Counted from the first letter of the stretch, positions 9,291 to 17,954 are shown. The stretch is DNA of 64,000 nucleotides from Arthrobacter sp. 35W (GCF_000482545.1 NZ_KI519455.1:930001-994000), one strand, 5' to 3'. The notes: generated by a model from the sequence alone, not told the origin. Translations and numbers: made by a program.

Positions 9291-10493
9291 TCAGCCTGGG
9301 GTGGAACCTGCAGTGATGGCGCATGCGGTGCTTTCCGCGACCGGCAGGCCGGGCAGCAGGACCGCCTGCAGCGCGTGGTAGACATCCGGCTTTCCGGACC
9401 ACATGGAGTAGCTCGGGCGGTTGTCCGGGTCCAGGAGATGGTGCCAGCTGCCGTGCTCCGCATCGACAAGGTGGCGTTGGGCGTACGCGCTCCAAGTTTG
9501 AAGGTGCCCGACGTACCGCGGGTTGCCCGTGAGGGTGGACCACACCGCGGCAGCGGAGATCGCCTCGGCCGCCACCCAGTGCGGGCGGTCCCGTACGACG
9601 GGCACTCCATCCCAGTCGACGGTGTACACAAAGCCGTCCCGTCCGTCCACGGCCCAGCCGTGCTGCACGGCCGTTTCGTACAGGCCGGAGGCTGCCTCCC
9701 GCAGCCAGGATGGGGCCACGTCAAACGTCGATTCGAGCTGGAGCAGCAGGCGGCTCCATTCGAACAGGTGGCCTATCGTCATGCCGTAGGGGTGGAATTC
9801 GTCGCCGGGATTGCTCCGGTTGAAGTCCGGCAGCGGCGTCCAGTCCGGCCCATAGTGTTCGTTGAGCCACCAATCCGCCGCACGGGCCCGCAGATTGATA
9901 AAGGTGTCGGCGACCCGCAGCGCACGATCCCGCCACACCATGTCCCGGGTCTGGCCGTAGAGTGCGAGCATCGCCTCAAGCCCATGCATATTGGCGGTGG
10001 CTCCCCAATACGGTTCGGGTTCGCCAAACCCCCGGTCCCAGGATTCAACCAGGGCCCCGGCGTCCTCGGACCAGAATCGGTTCGCCAGTGTCTCGGCCGC
10101 CTTTGCCATCAACTCGTTGGCGCCGGGGATGCTGGCCGCAGCGGCGGCGGAGGCTCCCAGCACAACGAAGCAGATGTCGTAGGCGCGCTTGCGCTGCGAC
10201 GACGGCGTTCCCGCCAGGGACCCCAACCAGCCGCCGCATTCCTCATCCCAGAAGGCACCGGACAGGCAGGCAACCCCGTGGGCCGCATGGCTGCGGACGT
10301 CCGGGAGGCCGAGCAAGGCAGCGATGCTGAAGCAATAGGTCATCCGGGCGGTGACAAAACACGCGGTGGGACGGTCCGTGTCGACGTTCCCATACCGGTC
10401 CAGGAAACCGAAGCCTGAGGGGACGCGGGCAGCCTTGGCGAACCCGACCAGCCCGCCGGGTCCGCCGTCGTCGAGGGGATCAGGGTGCAGCAA
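9291..10493 (-). CDS. AGE-family epimerase/isomerase
   Basis: 400 residues, an alpha/alpha6-barrel sugar 2-epimerase or aldose-ketose isomerase. Relatives include N-acylglucosamine 2-epimerase, mannose isomerase, cellobiose 2-epimerase and YihS. Family hallmarks: TARMTYCFS near the N-terminus, RKRAYDICFV, GATANMHGLEA with its catalytic-type His, YGMTIGHLFEWSRLLL with the second His, and KPDVYHALQA with the third. The start is a TTG overlapping the LacI gene by 14 bases, so the two are co-expressed and translationally linked. With the divergent transporter and dehydrogenases it probably feeds an aldose into a ketose pathway. The exact substrate cannot be read from sequence. Confidence 0.8.
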   Translation of the reverse strand: MLHPDPLDDGGPGGLVGFAKAARVPSGFGFLDRYGNVDTDRPTACFVTARMTYCFSIAALLGLPDVRSHAAHGVACLSGAFWDEECGGWLGSLAGTPSSQRKRAYDICFVVLGASAAAAASIPGANELMAKAAETLANRFWSEDAGALVESWDRGFGEPEPYWGATANMHGLEAMLALYGQTRDMVWRDRALRVADTFINLRARAADWWLNEHYGPDWTPLPDFNRSNPGDEFHPYGMTIGHLFEWSRLLLQLESTFDVAPSWLREAASGLYETAVQHGWAVDGRDGFVYTVDWDGVPVVRDRPHWVAAEAISAAAVWSTLTGNPRYVGHLQTWSAYAQRHLVDAEHGSWHHLLDPDNRPSYSMWSGKPDVYHALQAVLLPGLPVAESTACAITAGSTPG

Positions 10494-11499
10494 CTGGCAC
10501 AGCCACGGCAGGGGCCGGCTGGCAGGACTGGCGTTCGATCAGCTTGACCGAGAGGACGTTCTTCCGCCGGAACCTCTTGGCCGGCGTCGCAATCCGGGCG
10601 AGGATGCGTTCGGCGGCCACACGCCCCACGTGCCGCGGATCCTGGTCGATGACCGACACCGAGGGTTGGAGGACATCGGCCATCGGGAAGTCGCCGAAGC
10701 TGATGAGTGCGATGTCGGTTCTGCCCATTCGCTGAAGGGCAGGGAAGACGCCCGTTGAGAACCGTGCGTTGGAGGAGAAGATGGCGGTGGGCGGATCGGG
10801 CAGGGCCAGCAGCCGCTGGCAGACCTGGGCGGCGGCGTCGGCGTCGCGCGACCCGAGCGCAATCAGTTCCTCGGAGTGTTCCATGCCGGCGGCGTCCAAG
10901 GCGGCCAGGTACCCCTGGAAGCGCAGCCGCGTGGTGGGCACCTCCGTTGAGTCGCCGACAATTGCGACCCGGCGGTGGCCATGCGCGATGAGGTGCTGCG
11001 TTGCGTCAAAGGCTCCGCCGAAATCGTCTTCGACAAAGTAGTCCGCGTTGAGTTTGCTCGGTGCCCGGTCAATGAAGACGATGGGGAAACTGTCCTGCCA
11101 GCGGGCCAGGTAGGACTGGTCATCGGCTATCGGCGCCATGATGAGCCCGCCGATCTGGTGGCGGACCGTCGTCTCAATGATGCTCTGCTCCAGGGACGGG
11201 TTGTCCCCCAGACTGGTGACGACTATGGCCATGTCGTTTTCGCGCGCCGCCAGTTCAATGCCCTTCGTCACGGCAGCGAAGAAGGGATCCGCGACGTCGG
11301 GCACGGCTATGCCGATGACGGCCGATTTTCCCTCGCGGAAGGTGCGCGCCATCATGTTCGGCACGTACTTGAGTTCACGCATGGCCGACTGCACCCGCTG
11401 CCGGGTGTCCTCCGTGACGTGCGGATCGTCATTGAACACTCTGGACACCGTCTTGGCACTCACCTTGGCGCGCGTGGCCACGTCCTGCATGGTCGTCAC
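10480..11499 (-). CDS. LacI-family transcriptional regulator
   Basis: 339 residues, normal for the family. The N-terminal helix-turn-helix reads MQDVATRAKVSAKTVSRVFN, followed by the LKYVPNMMAR hinge region and a periplasmic-binding-protein-like effector domain starting GIAVPDVADPFF. It is divergent from the kinase/ABC/dehydrogenase operon across a 341-base gap with three LacI-type palindromes, so it very likely represses that operon and perhaps itself. The AGE-family epimerase follows in the same operon. The inducer is unknown and probably a sugar or sugar phosphate of the pathway. Confidence 0.9.
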   Translation of the reverse strand: MTTMQDVATRAKVSAKTVSRVFNDDPHVTEDTRQRVQSAMRELKYVPNMMARTFREGKSAVIGIAVPDVADPFFAAVTKGIELAARENDMAIVVTSLGDNPSLEQSIIETTVRHQIGGLIMAPIADDQSYLARWQDSFPIVFIDRAPSKLNADYFVEDDFGGAFDATQHLIAHGHRRVAIVGDSTEVPTTRLRFQGYLAALDAAGMEHSEELIALGSRDADAAAQVCQRLLALPDPPTAIFSSNARFSTGVFPALQRMGRTDIALISFGDFPMADVLQPSVSVIDQDPRHVGRVAAERILARIATPAKRFRRKNVLSVKLIERQSCQPAPAVAVPVAAP

Positions 11500-11571
11500 T
11501 ATTCGGCTCCTTCATCGTCCACTGGGATCAGCCTGCTGGCTCGACCGGCCGGATTGGCATCCCCCGAGGGA

Positions 11572-11585
11572 TGTCACCGGTGACA
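11572..11585. promoter_or_regulatory. LacI-type operator TGTCACCGGTGACA
   Basis: Perfect 14-bp palindrome with the central CG pair typical of LacI-family operators, 73 bases upstream of the lacI-type gene start. A candidate for autoregulation or looping with the two sites at 11637-11685. Confidence 0.6.
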
Positions 11586-11636
11586 ATCAACCGCCCACCC
11601 CATCCTGCCCGATGTTTACCGTAACTTCAAGCAAGT

Positions 11637-11654
11637 CATGTCATCGATGTCATG
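11637..11654. promoter_or_regulatory. LacI-type operator CATGTCATCGATGTCATG
   Basis: 18-bp palindrome with a single mismatched pair, centred on CATCGATG. It lies just upstream of the kinase-operon promoter. Confidence 0.65.
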
Positions 11655-11670
11655 GAATTCTGAAATCTCC

Positions 11671-11699
11671 TTGACATCGATGACATGGTGCCTTTAGAT
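11671..11699 (+). promoter_or_regulatory. Promoter of the kinase/ABC operon with overlapping operator
   Basis: TTGACA at 11671-11676, a 17-bp spacer and TTAGAT at 11694-11699. The LacI-type palindrome TGACATCGATGACA (11672-11685) covers the -35 and spacer, so repressor binding would exclude RNA polymerase. The transcript would carry a leader of about 135 bases. Confidence 0.7.
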
Positions 11700-11840
11700 T
11701 GCTGTAATGCGGGTCACACCGAAGCCCGCCGGGGCAGGTTCAGACCCCCATTCCTGGCTTTCCACACGTGATCCAGACAGAGCTTCAATGGTGCAGCAGC
11801 AGAGCTTCTCCACCGCAGCACGACGAACGGAGGAGGCACC

Positions 11841-12545
11841 ATGAACAGCACCGAACACGGGAACTCCGGTCCCGCCCAGGACGTCCAACACCGCAGGTCC
11901 ACACTGGTTGAGCTCGTTGGCCGGGCCCGCACTCTGGCCTCCGGCGGAACACGGCGCATCCTGGGGATCACGGGGGCACCCGGGGCCGGCAAGTCCACGG
12001 TGGCCCAGGCCATTGCGGACGCACTGGGCAGCCAGGTGGCCCTCGTCGGCATGGATGCATTCCACCTTGCCGGCCAGGTCCTGGCCGCCCACGGCTCGCT
12101 GGAGCGCAAGGGCGCTCCGGACACCTTCGATCCGTGGGGCTACGCGCACCTGCTGCGCCGGCTCAAGGCCAATGCGGAACCGGTGGTCTACGCTCCGGTC
12201 TTTGAGCGCAGCCTGGAGGAATCCATCGGCTGTGCGGTTCCGGTCCCCCGCCAGGTTCCGCTGGTCATCACCGAAGGCAACTATCTGCTGCTGGACGCCG
12301 AGGGCTGGCGGGAGGCCAGAAGCCAGCTTGATGAGGTCTGGTACCTGGATGTCGGGAACGACGAACGGCAGCTCCGGCTGCTGCGGCGCCACAAATCCTT
12401 CGGGAAACCGCATGCCCAGGCCCAGGCCTGGGCGCTGGGCAGCGACCAGCGCAATGCCGACGTCGTTCATGCCACCCGCGGGCGGGCGGATCTGATCATC
12501 GAGCTGGACCACTCCCACAGTCTGAAAACTTTCGTACAAGCCTGA
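11841..12545 (+). CDS. P-loop sugar/nucleoside kinase, FrcK-like
   Basis: 234 residues, of the uridine kinase/phosphoribulokinase-like family annotated as nucleoside/nucleotide kinase family protein. The P-loop GAPGAGKS spans residues 45-52. VGMDAFHLAG, with an acidic residue for substrate/Mg2+, and VITEGNYLLL follow. A relative, FrcK, sits in rhizobial fructose importer operons next to FrcA-type ATPases, which matches the next genes here. It therefore probably phosphorylates the imported or derived ketose. Strong GGAGGAGG-type ribosome binding site before ATG 11841. First gene of the operon. Confidence 0.75.
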   Translation: MNSTEHGNSGPAQDVQHRRSTLVELVGRARTLASGGTRRILGITGAPGAGKSTVAQAIADALGSQVALVGMDAFHLAGQVLAAHGSLERKGAPDTFDPWGYAHLLRRLKANAEPVVYAPVFERSLEESIGCAVPVPRQVPLVITEGNYLLLDAEGWREARSQLDEVWYLDVGNDERQLRLLRRHKSFGKPHAQAQAWALGSDQRNADVVHATRGRADLIIELDHSHSLKTFVQA

Positions 12546-12562
12546 ACGAAGAGGAACCCCAC

Positions 12563-12646
12563 GTGAGACCACAACGAAGTGTCCCCGCCCGGTTGGCGGG
12601 GGCCGAGGAAACCGTCCCGTACCAGCTGACAGGTGTTGCACCATGA
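12563..12646 (+). CDS. Possible 27-residue leader ORF coupled to the ABC ATPase
   Basis: GTG at 12563 is preceded at 7 bases by GAGGA. The frame ends in TGA at 12644-12646, which overlaps the ATPase start as ATGA. It lies in an otherwise empty 97-base gap and contains a 7-bp CCCCGCC/GGCGGGG hairpin (12583-12601). The product has no recognisable domain. Its value may be to couple translation into the ATPase gene. This is weak evidence for a real peptide. Confidence 0.35.
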   Translation: MRPQRSVPARLAGAEETVPYQLTGVAP

Positions 12647-13407
12647 CAACCATCCCCGTTCTTGAAGCCCGCGGCTTGACCCGCAGTTTCGGCAATGTAC
12701 GCGCTCTGGATGGCGCCGACTTCGATGTCCACGCCGGCGAGGTCGTTGCCCTGATCGGCGACAACGGCGCCGGAAAATCCACCCTCGTGAAGGCCCTGTC
12801 GGGAAACCTCGCGTTGGACTCGGGCTCGATCCTCTTCGCCGGCGGCGAGGTTGACCTCAACTCGCCCACCCAGGCCAGCAGCCTCGGCATCGAAACCGTA
12901 TACCAGGATCTTGCCCTGGCCCCGCACCTGAACGCCGCCCAGAACATGTTCCTGGGCCGGGAGATCCCCAAACCCGGGTTCCAGGGGCGGCTGGGCTTTC
13001 TGGATAACAAGTCGATGCGTGCCAAATCCCGGGCGGCCTTTGATGAGCTGGGTGCCACAGTGCGCAGCCTGTCGGATCCCGTCGGCGCCATGTCGGGCGG
13101 CCAGAAGCAGGCGATTGCGATTGCACGGGCCGTGGCCTGGGCCAAGGGCGTGATCTTCCTGGACGAGCCGACGGCGGCCCTGGGCGTTGTGCAGACCAAG
13201 AACGTGCTCGAAACAATCCGCCGCGTCCGGGACAAGGGCGTGGGCGTCGTGTTCATCAGCCACTCGATGCCGCACGTGCTTGATGTCGCCGACCGCGTCC
13301 AGGTCCTCCGCCTTGGACGCCGCGTGGCCACCTACGAGGCCAAGAAAACAACCGTGGAAGAACTAGTCGGCGCGATGACCGGCGCACTTGATGGAGCACA
13401 CTCATGA
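12643..13407 (+). CDS. Sugar ABC transporter ATP-binding protein (FrcA/RbsA-type, single domain)
   Basis: 254 residues. Walker A GDNGAGKST at residues 39-47, Q-loop VYQD, signature MSGGQKQAIAIARA, Walker B GVIFLDEPTAAL and H-loop VVFISHSM are all present. Unlike RbsA, only one ABC module is present, as in FrcA of fructose importers, so two copies would assemble per transporter. It overlaps the permease start by 4 bases (ATGA), indicating translational coupling. It energises import with the next two gene products. Confidence 0.9.
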   Translation: MTTIPVLEARGLTRSFGNVRALDGADFDVHAGEVVALIGDNGAGKSTLVKALSGNLALDSGSILFAGGEVDLNSPTQASSLGIETVYQDLALAPHLNAAQNMFLGREIPKPGFQGRLGFLDNKSMRAKSRAAFDELGATVRSLSDPVGAMSGGQKQAIAIARAVAWAKGVIFLDEPTAALGVVQTKNVLETIRRVRDKGVGVVFISHSMPHVLDVADRVQVLRLGRRVATYEAKKTTVEELVGAMTGALDGAHS

Positions 13408-14489
13408 CGACGACCCAAGTCAAACCCCTCACGGCAGGCACCGCCGGAACCCCGGACCGCACGAGTTCCCTCCGCCAGCTGATGCAGGTCCAGTCGTTCC
13501 AGATTCTGCTCGTTCTGCTGGCCATCTTCCTGGTCTTCGCGGCGCTGGCTCCCGAGGTGTTCCCCACCTGGGGCAACGTCCGCCAGATCATCCAGAATGT
13601 CTCGATCCTTGGTGTTCTGGGCATCGGCATGACGTTTGTCATCGTCACCTCCGGCATCGACCTGTCGGTGGGGTCCAATCTGGTCTTCTCCGGCGTTGTT
13701 GCGGCCAAGGTTATGCAGGCCATGGGCGATGCGGGGTGGGGGACGGCCGCCGTCGGCATCCTCGTTGCCGTGGGCTGCGGACTTGGCTGGGGACTCCTCA
13801 ATGGCATCCTCATTGCCAAGGCAAAGGTGCCGCCACTGATCGTCACCCTGGGAACGCTCGGCGCGGCCCTGGGCCTGGCCCAGGTCATCACCGGCGGCGT
13901 GGACATCCGCGAGGTCCCCGCCGTCCTCCAGGACACCATCGGCTACGGCAACGTTCCAGGCACCACCTTGCCGACGATCTCCCTGGTCGCGCTGGCGCTG
14001 ATCCTGGTCTTCGCGGTGGTGCTGCACAAGACCCGGTTCGGCCTGTACACCTTCGCCGTGGGATCCAGCGAGGAGTCCGCCCGCCGGGTTGGCGTGAAGG
14101 TGGACCGCCAGCTGATCTCCATCTACGCCCTCTCCGGCGCCCTTGCCGGCGTGGGAGGCATCCTCTCCCTCTCCCAGTACGGGACCACCGCCATTGCCGG
14201 GCAGTCCGCGACGAACCTCAATGTGATCGCCGCCGTCGTGATCGGCGGAACCTCGCTCTTCGGCGGCGTTGGCACCATTTTCGGGACCGTCGTCGGCCTG
14301 TTCATCCCGGCGGTGCTGCAGAACGGCTTCGTCATCGTCGGCGTCCAGCCCTTCTGGCAGCAGGTCGCCGTGGGCGCCGTCCTCGTTGCCGCCGTGTATG
14401 TCGACCAACGACGGCGTGCGGCGGCGGCCCGCGGCCATTCCTCCAAGACCGAAGGCAGGAAGAGACTGTTCGGCCTTCGATCCAGCTGA
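13404..14489 (+). CDS. Sugar ABC transporter permease (RbsC/FrcC-type)
   Basis: 361 residues of mostly hydrophobic sequence with about ten predicted membrane helices. The family motif GIDLSVGSNLVFSGVVAA follows the second helix, with the EAA-like loop EESARRVGVKVDR between later helices, as in RbsC/FrcC permeases. It forms the membrane channel of the importer with the single-domain ATPase upstream and the lipoprotein downstream. The start overlaps the ATPase stop. Confidence 0.9.
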   Translation: MTTTQVKPLTAGTAGTPDRTSSLRQLMQVQSFQILLVLLAIFLVFAALAPEVFPTWGNVRQIIQNVSILGVLGIGMTFVIVTSGIDLSVGSNLVFSGVVAAKVMQAMGDAGWGTAAVGILVAVGCGLGWGLLNGILIAKAKVPPLIVTLGTLGAALGLAQVITGGVDIREVPAVLQDTIGYGNVPGTTLPTISLVALALILVFAVVLHKTRFGLYTFAVGSSEESARRVGVKVDRQLISIYALSGALAGVGGILSLSQYGTTAIAGQSATNLNVIAAVVIGGTSLFGGVGTIFGTVVGLFIPAVLQNGFVIVGVQPFWQQVAVGAVLVAAVYVDQRRRAAAARGHSSKTEGRKRLFGLRSS

Positions 14490-14534
14490 TTTCCCCCACC
14501 CCCATCACAGCAAGCAAGAAACAGGAGCTACACA

Positions 14535-15515
14535 ATGAAGTTGACCCCTAGGTTCACCCTGCTCGCAGCCGGCATCCTTGCCGCCACCTCCCTCACTGCC
14601 TGTTCCGGCGGCACCGCCTCCGCTGGAGGCGCCGCGGGAGCCGCCCCCAAGCTCGTCTTCATCCAGGGCGTTGCCGGCGATGAGTTCTACGTCAGCATGG
14701 GATGCGGCATCGACGCCGCGGCCAAGAGCGCCGGTGCCACCGTCAACACCCAGGGACCCGCGAAGTTCGACCCAACCCTGCAAAAGCCCATCGTCGACTC
14801 CGTCACGGCAGCCAAGCCGGACGCCATCCTCATTGCACCGACCGACGTCGCCGCCATGCAGGCTCCGTTGAAGGCCGCTGCCGCCGCCGGCATCAAGGTC
14901 GTCCTGGTGGACACGACGGTGCAGGATCCCGCATTCGCCGCATCGGCGATCTCCTCCGACAACAAGGGCGGCGGCCTTGAGGCCTTCAAGGCCATCAAAG
15001 GCCTCAATCCCAATGGCGGCAAGGTCCTGGTGATCTCCACCGACCCCGGCATCTCCACGGCCGATGCCCGCGTCGCCGGCTTCGAGGAGGGCGCCAAAGC
15101 GGACTCCGCCTTCACCTACCTGGGCGTGCAGTACAGCCACAATGATCCGGCGGAAGCGGCCAGGCTGGTATCCGCAGCCCTGGCCAAGGACCCCGACATT
15201 GTTGGCGTCTTCGCCGCCAACACCTTCGCAGCGGAGGGAACGGCCACGGGCATCCGCCAGGCCGGCAAGCAGGACCAGGTCAAGATCGTCGGCTTCGATG
15301 CAGGGCCGGCCCAGGTCAAGCAGCTCAAGGACGGCGTTGTCCAGGCCCTGATTGCCCAGGAGCCGGCGTCCATCGGCACCCAGGGTGTCGAGCAGGCCCT
15401 CAAGGCCATCAAGGGCGAATCCACCGAGAAGGACATCCAAACCGGGTTCAAGCAGATCACGGCGGCGAACCTCACCGCTGAAGGTGCCCAGTACGTCTAC
15501 AAGTCCACCTGCTAG
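14535..15515 (+). CDS. Sugar ABC transporter substrate-binding lipoprotein (periplasmic-binding-protein type I)
   Basis: 326 residues. Signal peptide with lipobox LTAC (Cys23) followed by a Gly/Ala-rich linker. The mature domain resembles RbsB/FrcB, with paired alpha/beta lobes: KLVFIQGVAGDEFYVSM at the start, then a D-A-I-L-I-A-PTD strand and the VGVFAANTFAAEG hinge region. It captures the sugar outside the membrane. CAGGAG ribosome binding site. A very stable hairpin follows the stop, likely setting higher expression than the downstream enzymes. Confidence 0.9.
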   Translation: MKLTPRFTLLAAGILAATSLTACSGGTASAGGAAGAAPKLVFIQGVAGDEFYVSMGCGIDAAAKSAGATVNTQGPAKFDPTLQKPIVDSVTAAKPDAILIAPTDVAAMQAPLKAAAAAGIKVVLVDTTVQDPAFAASAISSDNKGGGLEAFKAIKGLNPNGGKVLVISTDPGISTADARVAGFEEGAKADSAFTYLGVQYSHNDPAEAARLVSAALAKDPDIVGVFAANTFAAEGTATGIRQAGKQDQVKIVGFDAGPAQVKQLKDGVVQALIAQEPASIGTQGVEQALKAIKGESTEKDIQTGFKQITAANLTAEGAQYVYKSTC

Positions 15516-15528
15516 AACCCGGGTTTGG

Positions 15529-15562
15529 GGTGCTGCTGCCCGCCCCTTCGGGCAGCAGCACC
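15529..15562 (+). terminator. Strong hairpin after the binding-protein gene (attenuator or mRNA stabiliser)
   Basis: Perfect 14-bp stem (15529-15542 with 15549-15562) and 6-nt CCCCTT loop, 13 bases after the stop, without a T-run. Such hairpins often follow binding-protein genes inside importer operons, protecting the upstream mRNA and lowering downstream expression (known pattern; inferred here). Confidence 0.65.
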
Positions 15563-15605
15563 GGCCCGGCGACCCCGCTCCCAGAAAACCGACCAGAGAG
15601 CTGAC

Positions 15606-17891
15606 ATGACTTTCCTGAATGAAGCGGCCCTTCCAGACGTGGCGGGCCGGCTGCCCACCCCCTCGTATGACCGCCGCTCGATCCGGACAGGCATTGTCCA
15701 CTTCGGCGTCGGCGGATTCCACCGCTCGCACCAGGCCATGTTCATCGACCGGCTCCTGAACCTCGGCGGCTCCTCCGACTGGGGGATCTGCGGGGTGGGT
15801 GTTCTGCCCTCCGACGCCCAGATGCGCGATGTCCTCGACGCCCAGGACGGCCTCTACACCCTGGTCCTGAGGGACGCCGGCGGCGGCGAGGATGCCCGGA
15901 TCATCGGTTCCATCACCGAGTACCTGTTCGCCCCCGACGACCCCCGCGCCGTCATCGGCAAATTGGTGGATCCCGCCACAAGGATCGTCTCCCTGTCCGT
16001 CACCGAGGGCGGCTACAGCATCAACGACGCCACCGGGGAGTTCGATCCCCGGGCATTGGATGTGCGCCACGATCTGGAACCCGACTCCATTCCGCAGTCC
16101 GTGTTCGGATTTCTCACAACCGCCCTGGCCCGCAGGCGTGCGCAGGGCGTTGAGCCGTTCACCGTTCTGTCGTGCGACAACATCGCCGGAAACGGCAACG
16201 TGGCCCGCAAGGCCCTGGTCTCGTTCGCAGCGCTGAAGGATCCGGCCCTCGCCGAATGGATCAACGACACGGTGGCGTTCCCCAATTCCATGGTGGATCG
16301 GATCACCCCGGCCACCACCGATGCCGACCGGGCCGCCGTCGCGCAAACCTACGGATTTGTCGATGCATGGCCCGTGGTCGCCGAGCCCTTCGAGCAATGG
16401 GTCCTGGAAGACCGGTTCGCGGCCGGGCGCCCACCGCTGGAGGCTGTCGGCGTGCAGCTGGTGGACGACGTCGAGCCCTACGAGCTTCTGAAGCTTCGCC
16501 TGCTCAACGCCAGCCACCAGGTGATGAGCCACCTCGGCGCCCTCGCCGGCCACCGCCACGTGCACGAGGTCTGCGCCGATCCCGCATTCGCAGGCTTCAT
16601 CCTCGGGTACATGGAGGCGGAGGCAGCACCCACACTCCAGCCGGTGCCCGGCATTGACATCAAGGCCTACTGCCGCGGACTTCTCCACCGTTTCGCCAAC
16701 CCCGCCATTCGGGACACGCTTGCCCGCCAACGGGTCGATGCCTCCGAGCGCATCCCCAAGTTCCTCCTGCCCGTGGTGCGCGAGCAGCTCGAGCTGGGAG
16801 GTCCGGTGGACCGCGCGGCCCTCGTCGTCGCGGCCTGGGCGCGGACGCTGGCGGGTGCCGACGACGACGGCGGAACGATCGAGACGACCGACCGGCGCCT
16901 GGAGCAGCTCCGGGCGGCCGCCCGCCAGGACGGCGAAAACCCCGGTGCGTTCCTGAACTTTGCCGAGGTCTTCGGAGACCTCGGCAGCAACGCCCGTTTT
17001 GCCGCTGCCTACCGGCAGGCCCACGCGGCCCTGCGGCGCTCCGGGGCGGCTGGCGCCGTTGCGGGCCTCTCCACATCGTCGATTTCCACATTCCAGAACC
17101 AAGGGGGAATTTCCTTGAACGATTCACAAGCAACAGGCACGGCCACCGTTGGCCGGACGCCAACAACCGGCTTCAAGGGCCGCACCATCCTCGTCACTGG
17201 GGCCAGCGGCGGGATCGGCGCGGCCACCGTCCGCCAGCTCACCGCCGCCGGCGCCAAGGTCATCGCCAGCGCCCGCACCCTCGACTCGCTGGCCGGGCTC
17301 TGCGATGAAACGGGCGCACAGCCGCTGGCCTTCGATCTGGCGTCCGAGGACAGCATCAGGGACGCCGTGGAGGGGCTCGAGCTGTGGGGCATCGTGAACT
17401 GCGGCGGATTTGGCGGCGAAATCGCCTCCCCGCAGGACACCGACATCGACATCTTCGACAAGGTCGTCAGCATCAACGCCCGCGGCGCCCTGCTGGTCAT
17501 CAAGCACGCCGTTCCATCGATGATCCGCCAGGGTGGCGGCGGTGCCGTCGTCAACGTCTCCAGCCAGGCCAGCCTGGTCGCCCTCCCCGGCCACATCTCC
17601 TACGGCTCCTCCAAGGCCGCCCTGGACAACATCACCCGGGTCTCGGCCCTGGAGCTTGGCCGGCACAACATCCGGGTCAACAGCGTCAACCCCACCGTCG
17701 TCATGACCGATATGTCCAACTTCCACTGGGGACGCCCCGACATCGGTGGACCGTTCCTGGAACAAATGCCTCTGGGACGCTGGGCCACCGTCGACGACGT
17801 CGCCGCACCCATCGTGTTCCTGCTCAGCGACGCTGCAGCCATGATCACCGGCGTCGCACTCCCCATCGACGGCGGATACTCCAGCCGCTGA
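15606..17891 (+). CDS. Mannitol-type polyol dehydrogenase fused in frame to a short-chain dehydrogenase
   Basis: 761 residues without an internal stop. Residues 1 to about 490 form a polyol-specific long-chain dehydrogenase (mannitol 2-dehydrogenase/fructuronate reductase family): FGVGGFHRSHQ nucleotide loop, SCDNIAGNGNVAR, FPNSMVDRITP, and KLRLLNASH with the catalytic-type Lys. Residues about 510-761 are an SDR: TGASGGIGAA, NVSSQAS, and YGSSKAA with the Tyr-xxx-Lys pair. Each half has the size of a complete enzyme. At the join, AAGGGGG stands 7 bases before an in-frame TTG at 17115, so a separate 258-residue SDR may also be made. It probably oxidises polyols to ketoses with NAD(P). The upstream-extended frame was rejected; ATG 15606 has AGAGAG before it. 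Confidence 0.8.
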   Translation: MTFLNEAALPDVAGRLPTPSYDRRSIRTGIVHFGVGGFHRSHQAMFIDRLLNLGGSSDWGICGVGVLPSDAQMRDVLDAQDGLYTLVLRDAGGGEDARIIGSITEYLFAPDDPRAVIGKLVDPATRIVSLSVTEGGYSINDATGEFDPRALDVRHDLEPDSIPQSVFGFLTTALARRRAQGVEPFTVLSCDNIAGNGNVARKALVSFAALKDPALAEWINDTVAFPNSMVDRITPATTDADRAAVAQTYGFVDAWPVVAEPFEQWVLEDRFAAGRPPLEAVGVQLVDDVEPYELLKLRLLNASHQVMSHLGALAGHRHVHEVCADPAFAGFILGYMEAEAAPTLQPVPGIDIKAYCRGLLHRFANPAIRDTLARQRVDASERIPKFLLPVVREQLELGGPVDRAALVVAAWARTLAGADDDGGTIETTDRRLEQLRAAARQDGENPGAFLNFAEVFGDLGSNARFAAAYRQAHAALRRSGAAGAVAGLSTSSISTFQNQGGISLNDSQATGTATVGRTPTTGFKGRTILVTGASGGIGAATVRQLTAAGAKVIASARTLDSLAGLCDETGAQPLAFDLASEDSIRDAVEGLELWGIVNCGGFGGEIASPQDTDIDIFDKVVSINARGALLVIKHAVPSMIRQGGGGAVVNVSSQASLVALPGHISYGSSKAALDNITRVSALELGRHNIRVNSVNPTVVMTDMSNFHWGRPDIGGPFLEQMPLGRWATVDDVAAPIVFLLSDAAAMITGVALPIDGGYSSR
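17101..17117 (+). promoter_or_regulatory. Internal ribosome binding site and TTG start at the fusion joint
   Basis: AAGGGGG (17101-17107), 7-base spacer, TTG (17115-17117) in the frame of the fusion ORF. Initiation here would give a standard-length free SDR. Confidence 0.55.
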
Positions 17892-17954
17892 CAGCAGTCC
17901 CGTCGGCAGGACTGCCGCACCCCCCACCCCCAACCGAAAGGGACGGAAACCCTC

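Noticed and set aside
14505-17102. 865-codon minus-strand open frame opposite the binding-protein and dehydrogenase genes
   Set aside because: Same reason; both overlapping plus-strand genes have clear motifs.
17894-17915. Terminator between the dehydrogenase fusion and the second kinase
   Set aside because: Only a 7-bp stem with an 8-nt loop and no T-run; the genes downstream look like part of the same operon.
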